A DNA stretch of 64,000 bases from Siphonodentalium dalli (Eukaryota > Mollusca > Scaphopoda > Gadilida > Siphonodentaliidae), in contig CP136062.1 in assembly GCA_032622095.1 (NCBI GenBank), forward strand, positions 198,345,887-198,409,886. The letters run 5' to 3'. Made by a program: the position numbers and the translations under genes. The notes below the pieces were generated by a model. That model was not told where the DNA came from and searched no databases. It saw nothing but the letters and a program-made list of their open reading frames with translations. The stretch's first letter is position 1. Every line of letters begins with the position of its first letter. This document shows positions 23,476 through 35,792 of this stretch, in pieces.

Positions 23476-23697
23476 CTTGCACATACATATTACATAATAA
23501 TGATGACAATTATGGATAATTCTGTCGTAAATTGTGGGGGATGGCATAATCTGGCTAGACTGTCTTTCTGCAGAAATCGCGTTGAAATGAAATTGCGGAC
23601 TGAAAGGGTCTTGAAGTGGTGGCGTCGTGGTTGATGTGAGGTCCAAATTTAGGAACCGCTCTTCCCCCATCAGCATAACGCCTATCAGGTCATCCAT
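23380..23697 (-). CDS. Unidentified open frame, low confidence
   Basis: A genuine ATG at 23697 opens MDDLIGVMLMGEERFLNLDL and continues through a Pro/Thr-rich stretch and INCHHYY-like sequence for 105 residues. The last third overlaps the repeat at 22861-23475, so only the first 70 or so residues could be original. No domain is recognised. It may be an exon remnant of the 22252-24053 element or chance. Confidence 0.2.
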   Translation of the reverse strand: MDDLIGVMLMGEERFLNLDLTSTTTPPLQDPFSPQFHFNAISAERQSSQIMPSPTIYDRIIHNCHHYYVICMCKDVARGFPLGVCTRLRAIDQDPPGRSCLFGPV

Positions 23698-24053
23698 ATG
23701 ATAACAACGAACTGAATTTCCACCACATATGACCTGGCATTTATACCTGTATTGCCATAATATATCACGAGAATCCCTGGTCGTACGTTGTGACTGGTCG
23801 AATTATTGACAATATAAACAGGTCATGATTATCGCATTGTTGCAAATGAGACGATAAGTGAAGTATTAAGGGACTGTATACCAAACACACGCTTTGAGTT
23901 GTAAAAGTGGTACGAAATAATGATGGTACGTGTTCGTCAAAACTCTTACGCGTAGTCGTTTTGCGAAAGGACTTTTTGGCCACACGGATAGACTTACGAC
24001 TACGAATAGCTATCCGTATTCGTAATCGTAAACGTGAGGATGCGAAAGGTCTC

Positions 24054-24667
24054 TAATAACACAAAAACACATACTGCGATTGACTTTGATTTCGTTGGCA
24101 TAAATTTTCGTCGTTTGTTATCAAAAGGCTTTTTCGACGGTACATGAATTCGTGGATCAGATATCATTTTTATGCACATCAACAGGTCCTACAATAGCAG
24201 CTGCATGACAAAAATGATGTGTGTACTATTGTGAAATTAGACCCCAATGTATTCCTGCGCTGAAAGCACATCACGCAGTCATTACCATAACAGCTACCAG
24301 CTTCATTTCAAACGTTGGCCAAGTAGGTATTTATTGTATTATGTAGCCTATTAAAGAAACCAATGCATTGATCATTGTCATACAAACTATGATAGCCGAG
24401 ATCAGATGATGTAGCATATCAATTTCGTTTCGGTGAATGAATGATAATGTATTGAACAAGATTACGCTTCATCTCGTCTTCTGTGTTTTTCTATACATAA
24501 ATTTTACGGCTTTTAGAAAACAGACCTTAATGTCCGATCTTTATTTCCATCTCGTATATTATATGGGTTTTTTGTTCATTCAACACAACAGTCGATTGTT
24601 TTGTTGGTTGTTGATTTCGTGGTTGAGCAAAACCACGAAATCAACGAATAACAGATCCCCACGAATT
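24054..24667. other. No recognised gene; hairpin at 24610
   Basis: A perfect 15-bp-arm hairpin, GTTGATTTCGTGGTT, loop GAGCAA, lies at 24610-24645. The open frame at 24437-24781 has no known domain and runs into the MITE. Confidence 0.5.
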
Positions 24668-25137
24668 AAAGGTACTCAATCCGAACAGAGGGTCTCCATC
24701 TCAACAGATTCCAACAACAACAATCCGATCAGAGGGTCTTATATTACTATTTCTTTGGCTTTGGGGGTAACAAATATTTGATTCGAGTCGAGGAACCAAT
24801 CAAACAAAGCTCAGAGTTATTTTGATTTTTGAAATTTGTTAGTTTCTCGAAATGAGTACTAATAATTGCCGTCAGTTTCGTAACCTGCGCGAGATGTGTT
24901 CACCAAAACACAATTCAAACAGACAAGGATGGATAACTCTAAAATCAAGAGGTAATAATTTTGACTGTGTTCTGGGCCAGAAAGTATTCCCGATAATGAA
25001 AAATAATAGATTTCTAAATCGATATCTAACAAATCTGAGCTTTGATGGGTGACTTCCTCGACTCGAATCAAATATTTTTGACCCCCAAAGCCATTGAAAT
25101 AGTAATTGAGAGGAGTTTGATCGGATTGAGTACCTTT
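24668..25137. mobile_element. AAAGGTACTCAATC MITE
   Basis: The ends AAAGGTACTCAATCCGA and TCGGATTGAGTACCTTT are inverted. Inner halves TTTGATTCGAGTCGAGGAA and complement fold back as well. About 470 bp; no TTAA at the right end. Confidence 0.85.
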
Positions 25138-27742
25138 GAGGTTGTTCGAACGGTATGTAATTATTACTAATTAACGTTTGAAAAAAATACAGGTCAAGTT
25201 CGAACGAAAATGGATCACGGCCTGATGATTTTTGACAGAGTTATGCATCTTTTCACACTCAGAAATAATTTCTGTAATCCGGATGATAACTTGAACAGAA
25301 TTTCTTGTTAGTGGGTAAACGGTTTACAGTTCAGAAAACACAGGTCAAGTTGGAATGTTGTCATGGTTCAATGATTTTGATGAAGTTATGCGCCTTTGTT
25401 CTTCTTAAGAATCATCATACTGGTGATGCCTAAATGATAACTTGACCAAACTTCAAAATAAACTTTTGATATATGGTATATGTTCCACCTTTGAGAACAC
25501 ACAGGTCATAGTCAAGATGGAATCAAATCTTTCCACAATTCGGACCTTTTTTCTTATTCGTAGCCAACGCCAATAAAGTCACATCTTAAGCGGACGCGGG
25601 CTCACCAACATTTTTTATTTCATAACTTGTATACGCAAATGGGCCACAGTCATCCTTATGCATGGGATGTTATTGGTGGGGCGGATAGATGAAAATTAGT
25701 GCATGTTATGGTAAAAGTGCAACATTTGGCACACATCTGAAACACATGAATAGTAATTTTGGATATCATTCCAAGCTGGAAAATTGTCATGGTTGACATG
25801 GCAACCATTTTGGTGAAAACGCCTGTTTTCCTCCCATTTTAAGCCATTGTAAATTGCGGTTGACCAGTAACTGCGAGAAACACTGCTCAGTTTGTAGCTA
25901 TGTTAGTCGGACATGTATCAGACTGTATACCCGTTGACAACATTATCTTATATATTATGGGTAAATTCAAAATGGCGGATTAAATGGCAGCCATTTGATC
26001 GAAAATTGCACTTTAAGTTATGTATTCATTGTATTGCTGTATCCCAATTGTAGTGGAATGTGTGTACATTGTTTTTTATTTCAAACGTAAAATTTGCATA
26101 GACAAAACACCAATCCATGACTCCCGGCTATGGGTCATGTGTCAGGAAAAAACCTGTTTCCATGTCAACGATATCATATATGCACATACTAATCAGCTAA
26201 TATGTTGTTCTAATAACCATTAATGAGACAACACAACAAGCATCTTCGTGATACAAAATTATTTCAGTATTGATTCGAAGTCTTTACCCATTCATTACAT
26301 ATATACTCATATTGTCTTTTGAAGGATCGAGAAACCATGCTCGAATTTTATTTAGTATACTCCTTGACAACCGTTTGTATATAACTGAATACTCTCATTT
26401 GACTGTTAAAGGGTGTTCAATGTAAATGTCTTTAGGGACAGACTGACATTCGAAAATATAGATATAGATTAGTATATCTGAAGTAGTTTTCGACATATTA
26501 CTATTATGATCGGAAGAATATCCCAAAATCTATGAAAATTGAACTTAATCTTGGCATTTAAGTGCCCATGTATATGACATTGAATCCAGTCACCGAATAC
26601 CAGCGGTGCTATAGCTCACCAGCTAAAACCTTCCGACGTACATCAGAAAGCGCACGAGGCTTTCGTACAAATGTACTACAGAACACACCTACTCTAATGT
26701 TCCTTCCTAGCGACCTGCGCATACGTGTTTTGTCTGTATACATGGTGTTGTATACATCTAGGTCAAAATGTAACTCACACCATAATGAAACGCCCATGCA
26801 CGTATAGAAGGTGACATCACAAAGTGACCCGAGAAATTTATGATACCCTCACTTTGATCATTATTTGAAATGAAATCCCGATATAAACACACTATCTCAC
26901 AAATAAACTAACGCCGGCATTCCATCTATTGTTGTCTTGGCGTCTTCTAGTAGTAAAGATTGTTCACCAACAATGTCTTCATATTTACGATGATACATGA
27001 TGCTCGAGCATATAATCTGAAATTTCAAAATGAACTGCATATCGTATTTATGTGAAATGCAGCTGCACCTATTTATTGTGACACTGTCTTGTTAAGCTTT
27101 CATAACAGTTTAGGTTGACAGTCAGAAATGTGGATGCGCATGCGGATCGGTACACAATAATATGAACCTTATGTGAGCCCCTCTCCCTGGAAAACAGCTG
27201 CTAGTAAATATGAATATGGCTATTTTACGGGAGCTGGCAAATTAAGGTGGCGTTGTGATCCTTTGGAGAACAGTGCCCCAAATTGCATAGATGTCCGTCG
27301 ACACACAAGGAGCACCGTCCTCCAGACAGAGTGATATCATTTTTGCAGGATTGGGTTGCTTTATAATTTGGCTTTGAACCCAGTTTCTGGCGGAAAATGG
27401 TGTGAATGTTATGAGAATTGTGATACGGCCTGCAGGTAAGTAGGATGATTGGACTGTCTCAAAATGACGCACATTCAGGTTATCGCTGTAGCATGGGATA
27501 CCAAATAGGATATCAGTTACCTAAAAAAAAAACTATCTATCCGTCCACGTATCTCAATTTGACTCAACCGTCCGTCTGTGCGTGCGTGCGTCAATAATTT
27601 GATTGAGCACACCATACATGTTACAGCTCTCAACCAATCGTCACCACACGTCATATGAATCTTCGGTGTGATCTAATATGAAACGTACGTGACACAACCA
27701 TACACGCTGAGCCTCGAATTTATAAGAAGATAAATAGCTCAG
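25138..27742. other. 2.6-kb stretch without recognised gene
   Basis: Diverged repeats with ACAGGTCAAGTT..GAA and GATTTTTGA..GTTATGC occur near 25190, 25345 and 25500. The rest is AT-rich, with short open frames and no recognised domain. Confidence 0.4.
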
Positions 27743-28003
27743 ATAGTTATTGAGAAGTCGTTTTAAGAATTACTATGGAGGGAAAGAGTTATGGGCCTGG
27801 CTTCACAACTATTTGACCCAGTGGCCTCATTTGAACAAATCTGAATGTGAGTCACCGAGGGAACTTCCACACCAAATATGAACATATTCGGTTGTATTGT
27901 TCCGGAGAAGATGTTTAAGGAATTGTTGACGGACGGATGGACGGACGAAGGACGATGAGTGATGACTATAGCTCCACCGGAGACTTCGTCTCAGGTGAGC
28001 TAA
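27743..28003. repeat. Interspersed repeat with GACGGAC tail
   Basis: The longest copy of the family also seen at 7975 and 8578. It includes AAAGAGTTATGGGCC, GACCCAGTGGCC, GAATGTGAGTCACC, GGACGGATGGACGGACGAAG and CTCCACCGGAGACTTCG and ends GGTGAGCTAAAAAG. Confidence 0.75.
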
Positions 28004-29289
28004 AAAGTGATTTCCCCAAAAATCTCGGCTCGCACAGATTTTGGTCTGGTTATCTCAGTTTCGTTATTGCTTTATGTTAGTGTATCTCATGTTTCGATAA
28101 TGGTTGACAGAGTTCATGCATTTGTGACCTTCAGTCAGAATATTGTTTTCCATCTGAAATCCATTTACGACCAAACCGCAGTGCATTATATGTGGTATTT
28201 ATTACATAGAACACTTAAATTATAGGTATAATATATGAGCAAACGTAAACGTAATTTGCGAGCACGATTTTCATTGTTATGGGGTTAATGGAAGAGGTGT
28301 GTATCGTTTGCATGATTTGGCAAGAATATTTTAAGTTACACCAAGTATCAAGGTTATAAAACCTACACCTAGAATCCTAGATGTGTTCATGTATTTGTGT
28401 TTCGGCAGGCAGCCCAACAAAACTTCACTTAATGCTCTTGTTTACACATTGGTTCATTTATTTCATAAAAATAAGTTTTGGCCTGTTTTACAGAAAAAGC
28501 AATTGGTTGCAACCTGAATATTGGCATATTATCATGATTTAGAGGGGGCAAAAGGCCTTTTTCCACCCTTACTTAAGTTAAATCTTGCCTAAATTTGACC
28601 CTCAATTGTAAAATATGGGTTTGTTAATTTCCACTGAAATTCATGAAATGAAGCAACATTGAACATACAATAATGCGGCCACAAAAATTATAGAGTGTCT
28701 GTTTAGTTTGTTCACAACATGTTCACATACTTTACATGCCGGATGTATAGCACAACCAGAATGGAATGTTGGATTTCGACATCCAGACACAATAACTATG
28801 TCTCGATGACTCAACAGGTGAAATCACCAAGAAATGAGAAATCAGTCAGAAACAGTGTAGACAATCAAAGAACCAAGCAAATAATTATATATCTATATAA
28901 CCTGGCATATAATAAGCATTATCCAGTACTCCCTTATGTACAAAAAAAATTAGTGTCTATACATGTTTCGTATTTGGCCATTGACTTCCCCCTGTGGCGA
29001 CTCGATAGCGTAGTGATACCTTATTATTTCTCGACAGATGCATATGCAGAGAATTTCCTATTTACACGTATATTGTATCTCTTCTTGACCAAACATCTTT
29101 AATTTGGCTGGTTTAACCCAACATCTCCTGAAAACATGTTACATTACAACCGTGACTTGTGAAATACTTTAAAAATACATCCTCTCCATGCATGGATCCT
29201 GCTTGAAACAACCATTTATTTACTCAAATGCCTTTCAACATTCAATTGATGTCCAAGACATCCCCCATTTATCCAATACAAATACAAAT
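28004..29289. other. Inner-element interior, no recognised gene
   Basis: The open frame at 28719-29102 (127 codons) lacks recognisable motifs or splice context. No transposase signature is seen in any frame. Confidence 0.35.
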
Positions 29290-30345
29290 GTAGAACAAAA
29301 CTGACACAAAGGCCCCCAGTCCAGTCACATATATATATATATTACCTCCAAAACTTATTTTATTACTCGATAAAAATATGCATTAATTATAAATATATAA
29401 CTTGTTGTGATGGATTCCAAAATTCTCTCATTTTCACCAAAATTGAGTTCTACCCCAAAAATAAACCATAAACCATTGAATTACGCAACAAACCTCCTAT
29501 AACATGTTGACGTTGTCATAAGCTGTCGTTTATGTGAGTTCCTAACCAGAAACAAGGTTAAATGCTATTCAGAGCGACGAATTCCAGTTTTCAATGACAA
29601 TAAATTCAAAAAAGATGTTTTCCCCCCAAATTCTAAGCTTGCATATAATTTTATTTCTGGCTAGTCCATTGTTCATACATATCCATCCGTACATTTTGAA
29701 ATATAATACGTATCTGTGGTCGGCGACATGATTTAATTCGAATGATAAGACCCTGTCATGTCTTATACTGCACCAGTACATGGAGTATTATTTAGAGAGC
29801 AGGATTCCAGTATTCACTCAATTTATTAATAGACAATGTTTTACCCTGGTAACATCAGAACCTGCTTAATTCCACCAGATCTTTGCTATATCTATTAATT
29901 ACATCCAAGACTTAAATTATTACTCGATAAAACTGGAAAATTATATAAAAGTGTATGCATAGATTATAAATATCTTGTTGTGATGGATTCCAGATTTCTC
30001 TAATTTTTCACAAAAAAAGTGATGTTTACCCCAAAAAACCAACCCTAAAACTGACATACCTGAGATTTGTATTAAAACCGGTGAACATGATCACCTTTTG
30101 TTGTTTAGATAAGTTCCCAACCAGAAATAGAGGGAAATATTATTCAGGCAGCTGGATTCCATTTTCCACTTCTTTTTTTATGAAAAAGCCTGTTTTACCC
30201 AAAAAATAAGCAATCGTACAACATCTCACAAAAAGACAACATCGGCATGCTATCCGCTCAATCGAGACGAACATTTTGATATGTGTTTCAGTTTGTTACT
30301 CTCCGACATTGTTGGACCCATTTTTTCCGGTCTCTGCTGCTCCAC
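29290..30345 (-). repeat. Right inverted tandem arm of inner element
   Basis: It carries the complement of the left-arm units: GGATTCCA, TTTACCCCAAAA, GTTCACC/CATG and AGTTTGTTACTC in reverse order, with about two units. The last 12 bases mirror the left end. Confidence 0.85.
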
Positions 30346-33300
30346 TAGTAGCAACATACCCCACGAGGTCAACCTGGAAAATGGTACTCGCTCGCTCGAC
30401 TCCGACCGGTGTTATTAACCCCTCAAAATCCGATAAAATGGTATATAAACACAAATAACATTGGGACCGCCCGTGACCGCCCGGGGCCGCCCCACGGGCC
30501 CGTGGACACAATATCTCGGTGTTATAACGTAGCGACATGCCACCCGAGGGCAACATAGAAAATTTACTCGCTCGCTCGTCTCCGGTCGGTCATATTAACC
30601 CCACAAATGCCGATATTGGCTAAAAGAGCCTGGGTGATTACGGGTGTCTTCGTGTGTTTTCAGACAGATTATTTTGGTCATTCGCGGTAGTGCAATACAC
30701 CTGAGTGTTAATTCCATATATTGACTCGTTGACGCGTCCACGGCCGATGTTATTAGCCCCTCAAAATACGGTAAAATAGTGTATAAACAAAATAACCTTG
30801 GGACCGCCCGGGACCGCCCGGGCGACACCATGGGCCCGTGTACACTATATCTCGACGTTATAACGTAGCGACATACCCCACGAGGTCATCCTAGAAAATG
30901 TTACTCGCTCGCCCGACTCCGGCCGGTGTTATTAACCCCTCAAAATCCGATAAAATGGTATATAAACAAAAAGAACATTGGGACCGCCCGGGACCGCCCG
31001 GATGGCCCCACGGGCCCGTGGACACAATATCTCGGCGTTATAACGTAGCAACATACCCCACGAGGTCAACCTAGAAAATGGTACTCGCTCGCTCGACTCC
31101 GGCCGGTGTTATTAACCCCTCAAAACCCGATAAAATGGTATATAAACAAAAAGAACATTGTGACCGCCCGGGAGGCCCCATGGGCACGTGGACACTGTAT
31201 CTCGACGTTATAACGTAGCGACATAGCCCACGAGGTCAACCTAGAAAATATTACTCGCTCACTCGACTCCGGTCGGTGTTATTAACCCCTAAAAATCCGA
31301 TAAAATGGTATATAAACAAAAAGAACATTGGGACCGCCCGGGTGGCCCCACTGGCCCGTGGTCACAATATCTCGACGTTATGACGTAGCGACATGCCACC
31401 CGAGGGCAACATAAAAAATTTACTCGCTCGCTCGTCTCCGGTCGGTCATATTAACCCCACAAATGCCGACATTGGCTAAAAGAGCCTGTGTGATTACAGG
31501 TGTCTTCGTGTGTTTTCAGACAGATTATTTTGGTGATTCGTGGTAGTGCAATACACCTGAGTGTTAATTATATATATTGACTCGTTGACCCGTCCACGGC
31601 CGATGTTATTAACCCCTCAAAACACAGTAAAATAGTGCATAAACAAAACGAACATTGGGACCGCCCGGGACCGCCCGGGCGACCCCATGGGCCCGTGTAC
31701 ACTTTATCTCGACGTTATAACGTAGCGACATACCCCACGAAGTCAACCTAGAAAATGTTACCCGCTCGCTCGACTCCGGTCGGTATTATTAACCCCTCAA
31801 AACCCGATAAAACGGTATATAAACAAAAAGAACATTGTGACCGCCCGGGACCGCCCGGGAGGCCCCATGGGCCCGTGGACACTGTATCTCGACGTTATAA
31901 CGTAGCGACATAGCCCACGAGGTCAACCTAGAAAATATTACTCGCTCACTCGACTCCGGTCGGTGTTATTAACCCCTAAAAATCCGATAAAATGGTATAT
32001 AAACAATAAGAACATTGGGACCGCCCGGGTGGCCCCACTGGCCCGTGGTCACAATATCTCGACGTTATGACGTAGCGACATGCCACCCGAGGGCAACATA
32101 AAAAATGTACTCGCTCGCTCGTCTCCGGTCGGTCATATTAACCCCACAAATGCCGACATTGGCTAAAAGAGCCTGTGTGATTACGGGTGTCTTCGTGTGT
32201 TTTCAGACAGATTATTTTGGTGATTCGTGGTAGTGCAATACACCTGAGTGTTAATTATATATATTGACTCGTTGACCCGTCCACGGCCGATGTTATTAAC
32301 CCCTCAAAACACAGTAAAATAGTGCATAAACAAAAAGAACATTGGGACCGCCCGGGACCGCCCGGGCGACCCCATGGGCCCGTGTACACTTTATCTCGAC
32401 GTTATAACGTAGCGACATACCCCACGAAGTCAACCTAGAAAATGTTACCCGCTCGCTCGACTCCGGTCGGTATTATTAACCCCTCAAAACCCGATAAAAT
32501 GGTATATAAACAAAAAGAACATTGTGACCGCCCGGGACCGCCCGGGAGGCCCCATGGGCACGTGGAGACTGTATCTCGACGTTATAACGTAGCGACATAG
32601 CCCACGAGGTCAACCTAGAAAAAATTACTCGCTCACTCGACTCCGGTCGGTGTTATTAATCCCTAAAAATCCGATAAAATGGTATATAAACAATAAGAAC
32701 ATTGGGACCGCCCGGGTAGCCCCACTGGCCCGTGGTCACAATATCTCGACGTTATGACGTAGCGACATGCCACCCGAGGGCAACATAAAAAATGTACTCG
32801 CTCGCTCGTCTCCGGTCGGTCATATTAACCCCACAAATGCCGACATTGGCTAAAAGAGCCTGTGTGATTACGGGTGTCTTCGTGTGTTTTCAGACAGATT
32901 ATTTTGGTGATTCGTGGTAGTGCAATACACCTGAGTGTTAATTATATATATTGACTCGTTGACCCGTCCACGGCCGATGTTATTAACCCCTCAAAACACA
33001 GTAAAATAGTGCATAAACAAAAAGGACATTGGGACCGCCCGGGCGACCCCATGGGCCCGTGTACACTTTATCTCGACGTTATAACGTAGCGACATACCCC
33101 ACGAAGTCAACCTAGAAAATGTTACCCGCTCGCTCGACTCCGGTCGGTATTATTAACCCCTCAAAATCCGATAAAATAGTATATAAACAAAAAGAACATT
33201 GGGACCGCCCGGGACCGCCCGGGAGGACCCATGGGTACGTGGATACTATAGCTCGACGTTATAACGTAGCGACATACCCCACAAGGTCAACCTAGAAAAT

Positions 33301-34215
33301 GGTACTCGCTCGCTCGACTCCGGTCGGTGTTATTAACCCCTCAAAATCCGATAAAATGGTATATAAACAAAAAGAACATTGGGGCCGCACGGGACCGCCC
33401 GGGCGGCCCCACGGGCCCGTGGACACAATATCTCGACGTTATAACATAGCGACATACCACCCGAGGGCAACATAGAAAAGTTACTCGCTCACTCGTCTCC
33501 GGTCGGTCATATTAACCCCACAAATGCCGATATTGGCCAAAAGAGCCTGGGTGATTACGGGTGTCTTCGTGTTTTTTCAGACAGATTATTTTGGTGATTC
33601 GCGGTAGTGCAATACACCTGAGTGTTAATTCCATATATTGACTCGTTGACGCATGCACGGCCGATGTTATTAACCCCTCAAAATACGGTAAAATAGTGTA
33701 TAAACAAAAAGAACTTTGTGGCCGCCCGGGTGACCCCATGGGCCCGTGGACACTATATCGCGACGTTATAACGTAGCGACATACCCCACGAGGTTAACCT
33801 AGAAAATGTTACTTGCTCGCTCGACTCCGGTCGGTGTTATTAACCCCTCAAAATCCGATAAAATGGTATATAAACAAAAATAACATTGGGACCGCCCGGG
33901 GCCGCCCTGGCGGCACCACGGGCCCGTGGACACAATCTCTCGACGTTATAAAGTAGCGACATGCTATCTGAGGGCAACATAGAACAATTTACTCGCTCGC
34001 TCGTCTCCGGCCGGTCATATTGACCCCACACATGCCGATATTGGCTAAAAGAGCCTGGGTGATTACGGGTGTCTTCGTGTGTTTTCAGACTGATTAATTT
34101 GGTTATTCGCGGTAGTGCAATACACCTGAGTGTTAATTCCATATATTGACTCGTTGAAGCGTCAACGGCCGATGTTATCCCCCCTCAAAATAGTGTATAA
34201 ACAAAAAGAACTGAA
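30346..34215 (+). repeat. Satellite array with 690-bp higher-order repeat
   Basis: Two unit types alternate. Type A is ~170-180 bp (CCCACGAGGTCAACC, GTTATTAACCCCTC). Type B is ~340 bp (CCACCCGAGGGCAAC, GGCTAAAAGAGCCTG, CAGACAGATTATTTTGGT). Type B starts recur near 31370, 32057, 32747 and 33430, giving a B-A-A period of 683-690 bp. Every unit has the perfect palindrome ACGTTATAACGT and most have GACCGCCCGGGACCGCCCGG. The open frames here are repeats read through and are not genes. Confidence 0.9.
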
Positions 34216-35100
34216 GTCGTGCATGGGGTGTCAAAATGCACTTTATGTTACTAAATCGTCTGCGTAGCCAGAACCATGGTGGCCACCCGGGAATCCTTGC
34301 ATTTTCGGGACGGAATTCATGGAGCATTCTAAGGAAATGGTTATTCGCCGGCACACCGCCACCCCGCCACCACCTGAAAGGCAGTGCACCGAGATTCTCA
34401 GATAAAGTTTGCTTCCAGATCCAGGACATTACGTTAACATTCATGGATCGCATAATGTAATGCACAAATTCGCCGCCCACCACAACCAATTCAGATCGCA
34501 GATTTTTGTCTTCGCAATTCAACTTCCAGTTCTGGATATTGACTATTTGTGATTGAAGTGTCGTCTAGTGCACAAACTAACAAACTTATCTGACGTCGGA
34601 GTTTTAAGAATAATGTTATTCGCTATCCAATGGCAACCTAATATAACAGTTTTGAACGAAACGGTGCTTCCATGTCCAGGAAATGACTATTAACATTGAT
34701 GGGTCGCCTAATATAATACATAAAACAAGAAACTCATCTGACTTTCAAGTTTTAATAATAAAGTTATCCCCCCCCCCCCCCCCCCCCCACCAATTCAGGT
34801 CACAGGTCACAAATTTGTTTTTCGCAATTCCACTTCCAGTTTTAGAAAGTTTTTTTACTCGCCACCTCAAATTCCGATCACAGAAGTTGGCCCGAAAATT
34901 ACTTCTAAACCAAGAGAATGAGCTCTTGCGATGCAATGAGGCCTAATATAATTCTTAAAAACGAGCAACTATATTATTAATATCGAAATTCAGGGGGAAA
35001 ACATTATCCCCCCCCCCCCCAAACCAAATCAGATCACATATATTTGTTCGCAGCTCTATCTCCACTTATAGAAATTGAAAAGTCACTATTTAAGGACCGA
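34216..35100. repeat. Diverged ~230-bp tandem repeat with C-runs
   Basis: Three units near 34430, 34670 and 34920 share ATTAACATTCATGG(A/G)TCGC-like text, a poly-C run, CCAATTCAGATC and TTCGCAATTCAACTTCCAG. C-runs at 34767-34788 and 35010-35021 are likely length-variable. Confidence 0.65.
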
Positions 35101-35792
35101 CTAGTCTAATCTAACGCACCAATTTATACATGCCTAGAATATTATCATATTATGACCAATAAATAGCGTTTATTGTAAAATAAGCCATTTGCCCCTTTAA
35201 GTCGTCTGAAGTTAACAGCATATATAACGTGGTGGGCTAATTTTACCCACATGTTTCAATTCTCACCGATCAGATTGCAAAAAAATTTGGTTATATAATT
35301 AATGATTTTATTTTATTAATAATTAGTGCCCTTTTAAGACATCTGATGTCAACTGGACATGTATAATTGGATTTTCCTGGTCAAAGTACCTCCCCGTATT
35401 GCAACCCAATCCACGACCTTTTGGGCAAGGACTGAAAACATTATTCCCGGTGATGGACGTCATCATACTCTCCATATGTGGAGCTAATAAAGAAAATATA
35501 TAATATGTAATATGTTCATCCCCCCCCCCCCATATAAAATATATTGACTCACCTTCAGCTTCAGTAGAGCAGACGGAACACGGATAGAGCACCATGGATG
35601 GAAGCGTGAATCGAATACGTGGTCGCATGATTTTAAGATATTTAGAATTATATTTTATTTAGTAGAGTGAGTGGTTCGGGGGGGCTAGCCCGGGATTGTC
35701 GAAAGGGCCGAGAGGCACCTCTCCTTAATCCCTCATATTAATGCCTTTATTTGAGAATAAAACAATTTTTTTTTAGCATTTTTATGTTGACT
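35101..35792. other. Middle-element core, possible exon at 35554-35628
   Basis: On the minus strand an ATG at 35628 reads MRPRIRFTLPSMVLYPCSVC and meets a donor-like GAAG|gtgagt near 35553. I do not recognise it. AATAAA on the minus strand near 35755 could serve the gene copy ending at 35793. Confidence 0.3.

Larger units (their letters stand above)
22252..24053. mobile_element. Nested inverted-repeat element, GAGACCTTTCGCA ends
   Basis: GAGACCTTTCGCAAAACTCA at 22252 is mirrored by a complement ending at 24053 with about 44 bp of similarity. TAATA lies outside both ends (22247-22251 and 24054-24058), although a 3-bp reading is possible because of sequence ambiguity. A second repeat element (22861-23475) lies within. 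An open frame at 23380-23697 on the minus strand is described separately. Confidence 0.7.
20216..30345. mobile_element. Inner 10.1-kb element with tandem-repeat ends
   Basis: The ends are TAGTGGAGCAGC at 20216 and GCTGCTCCACTA ending at 30345. It splits a unit of the middle array: ..ATAACGTA before and GTAGCAACATA.. after, where uninterrupted units read ATAACGTAGCGACATA. The target is therefore known and the duplication is the 3 bp GTA. The arms are tandem repeats: about three ~560-600-bp units at 20216-21850 forward and about two at 29290-30345 inverted. The centre (21.9-29.3 kb) has no transposase frame, so the element is non-autonomous or heavily decayed. The ends do not identify a superfamily; a 3-bp duplication is known from CACTA and Harbinger-type elements among others. 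Confidence 0.8.

Noticed and set aside
20216-30345. Assignment of the inner element to CACTA (EnSpm)
   Set aside because: The 3-bp duplication fits, but CACTA elements begin CACTA and end TAGTG, while this one begins TAGTG and ends CACTA, and no transposase is present.
30276-34142. Several 60-100-codon frames in the satellite array
   Set aside because: They recur with the array period and are repeat read-through.
34236-34460. Frames on both strands near 34.2-34.5 kb
   Set aside because: They overlap the start of a diverged tandem repeat and show no domain.
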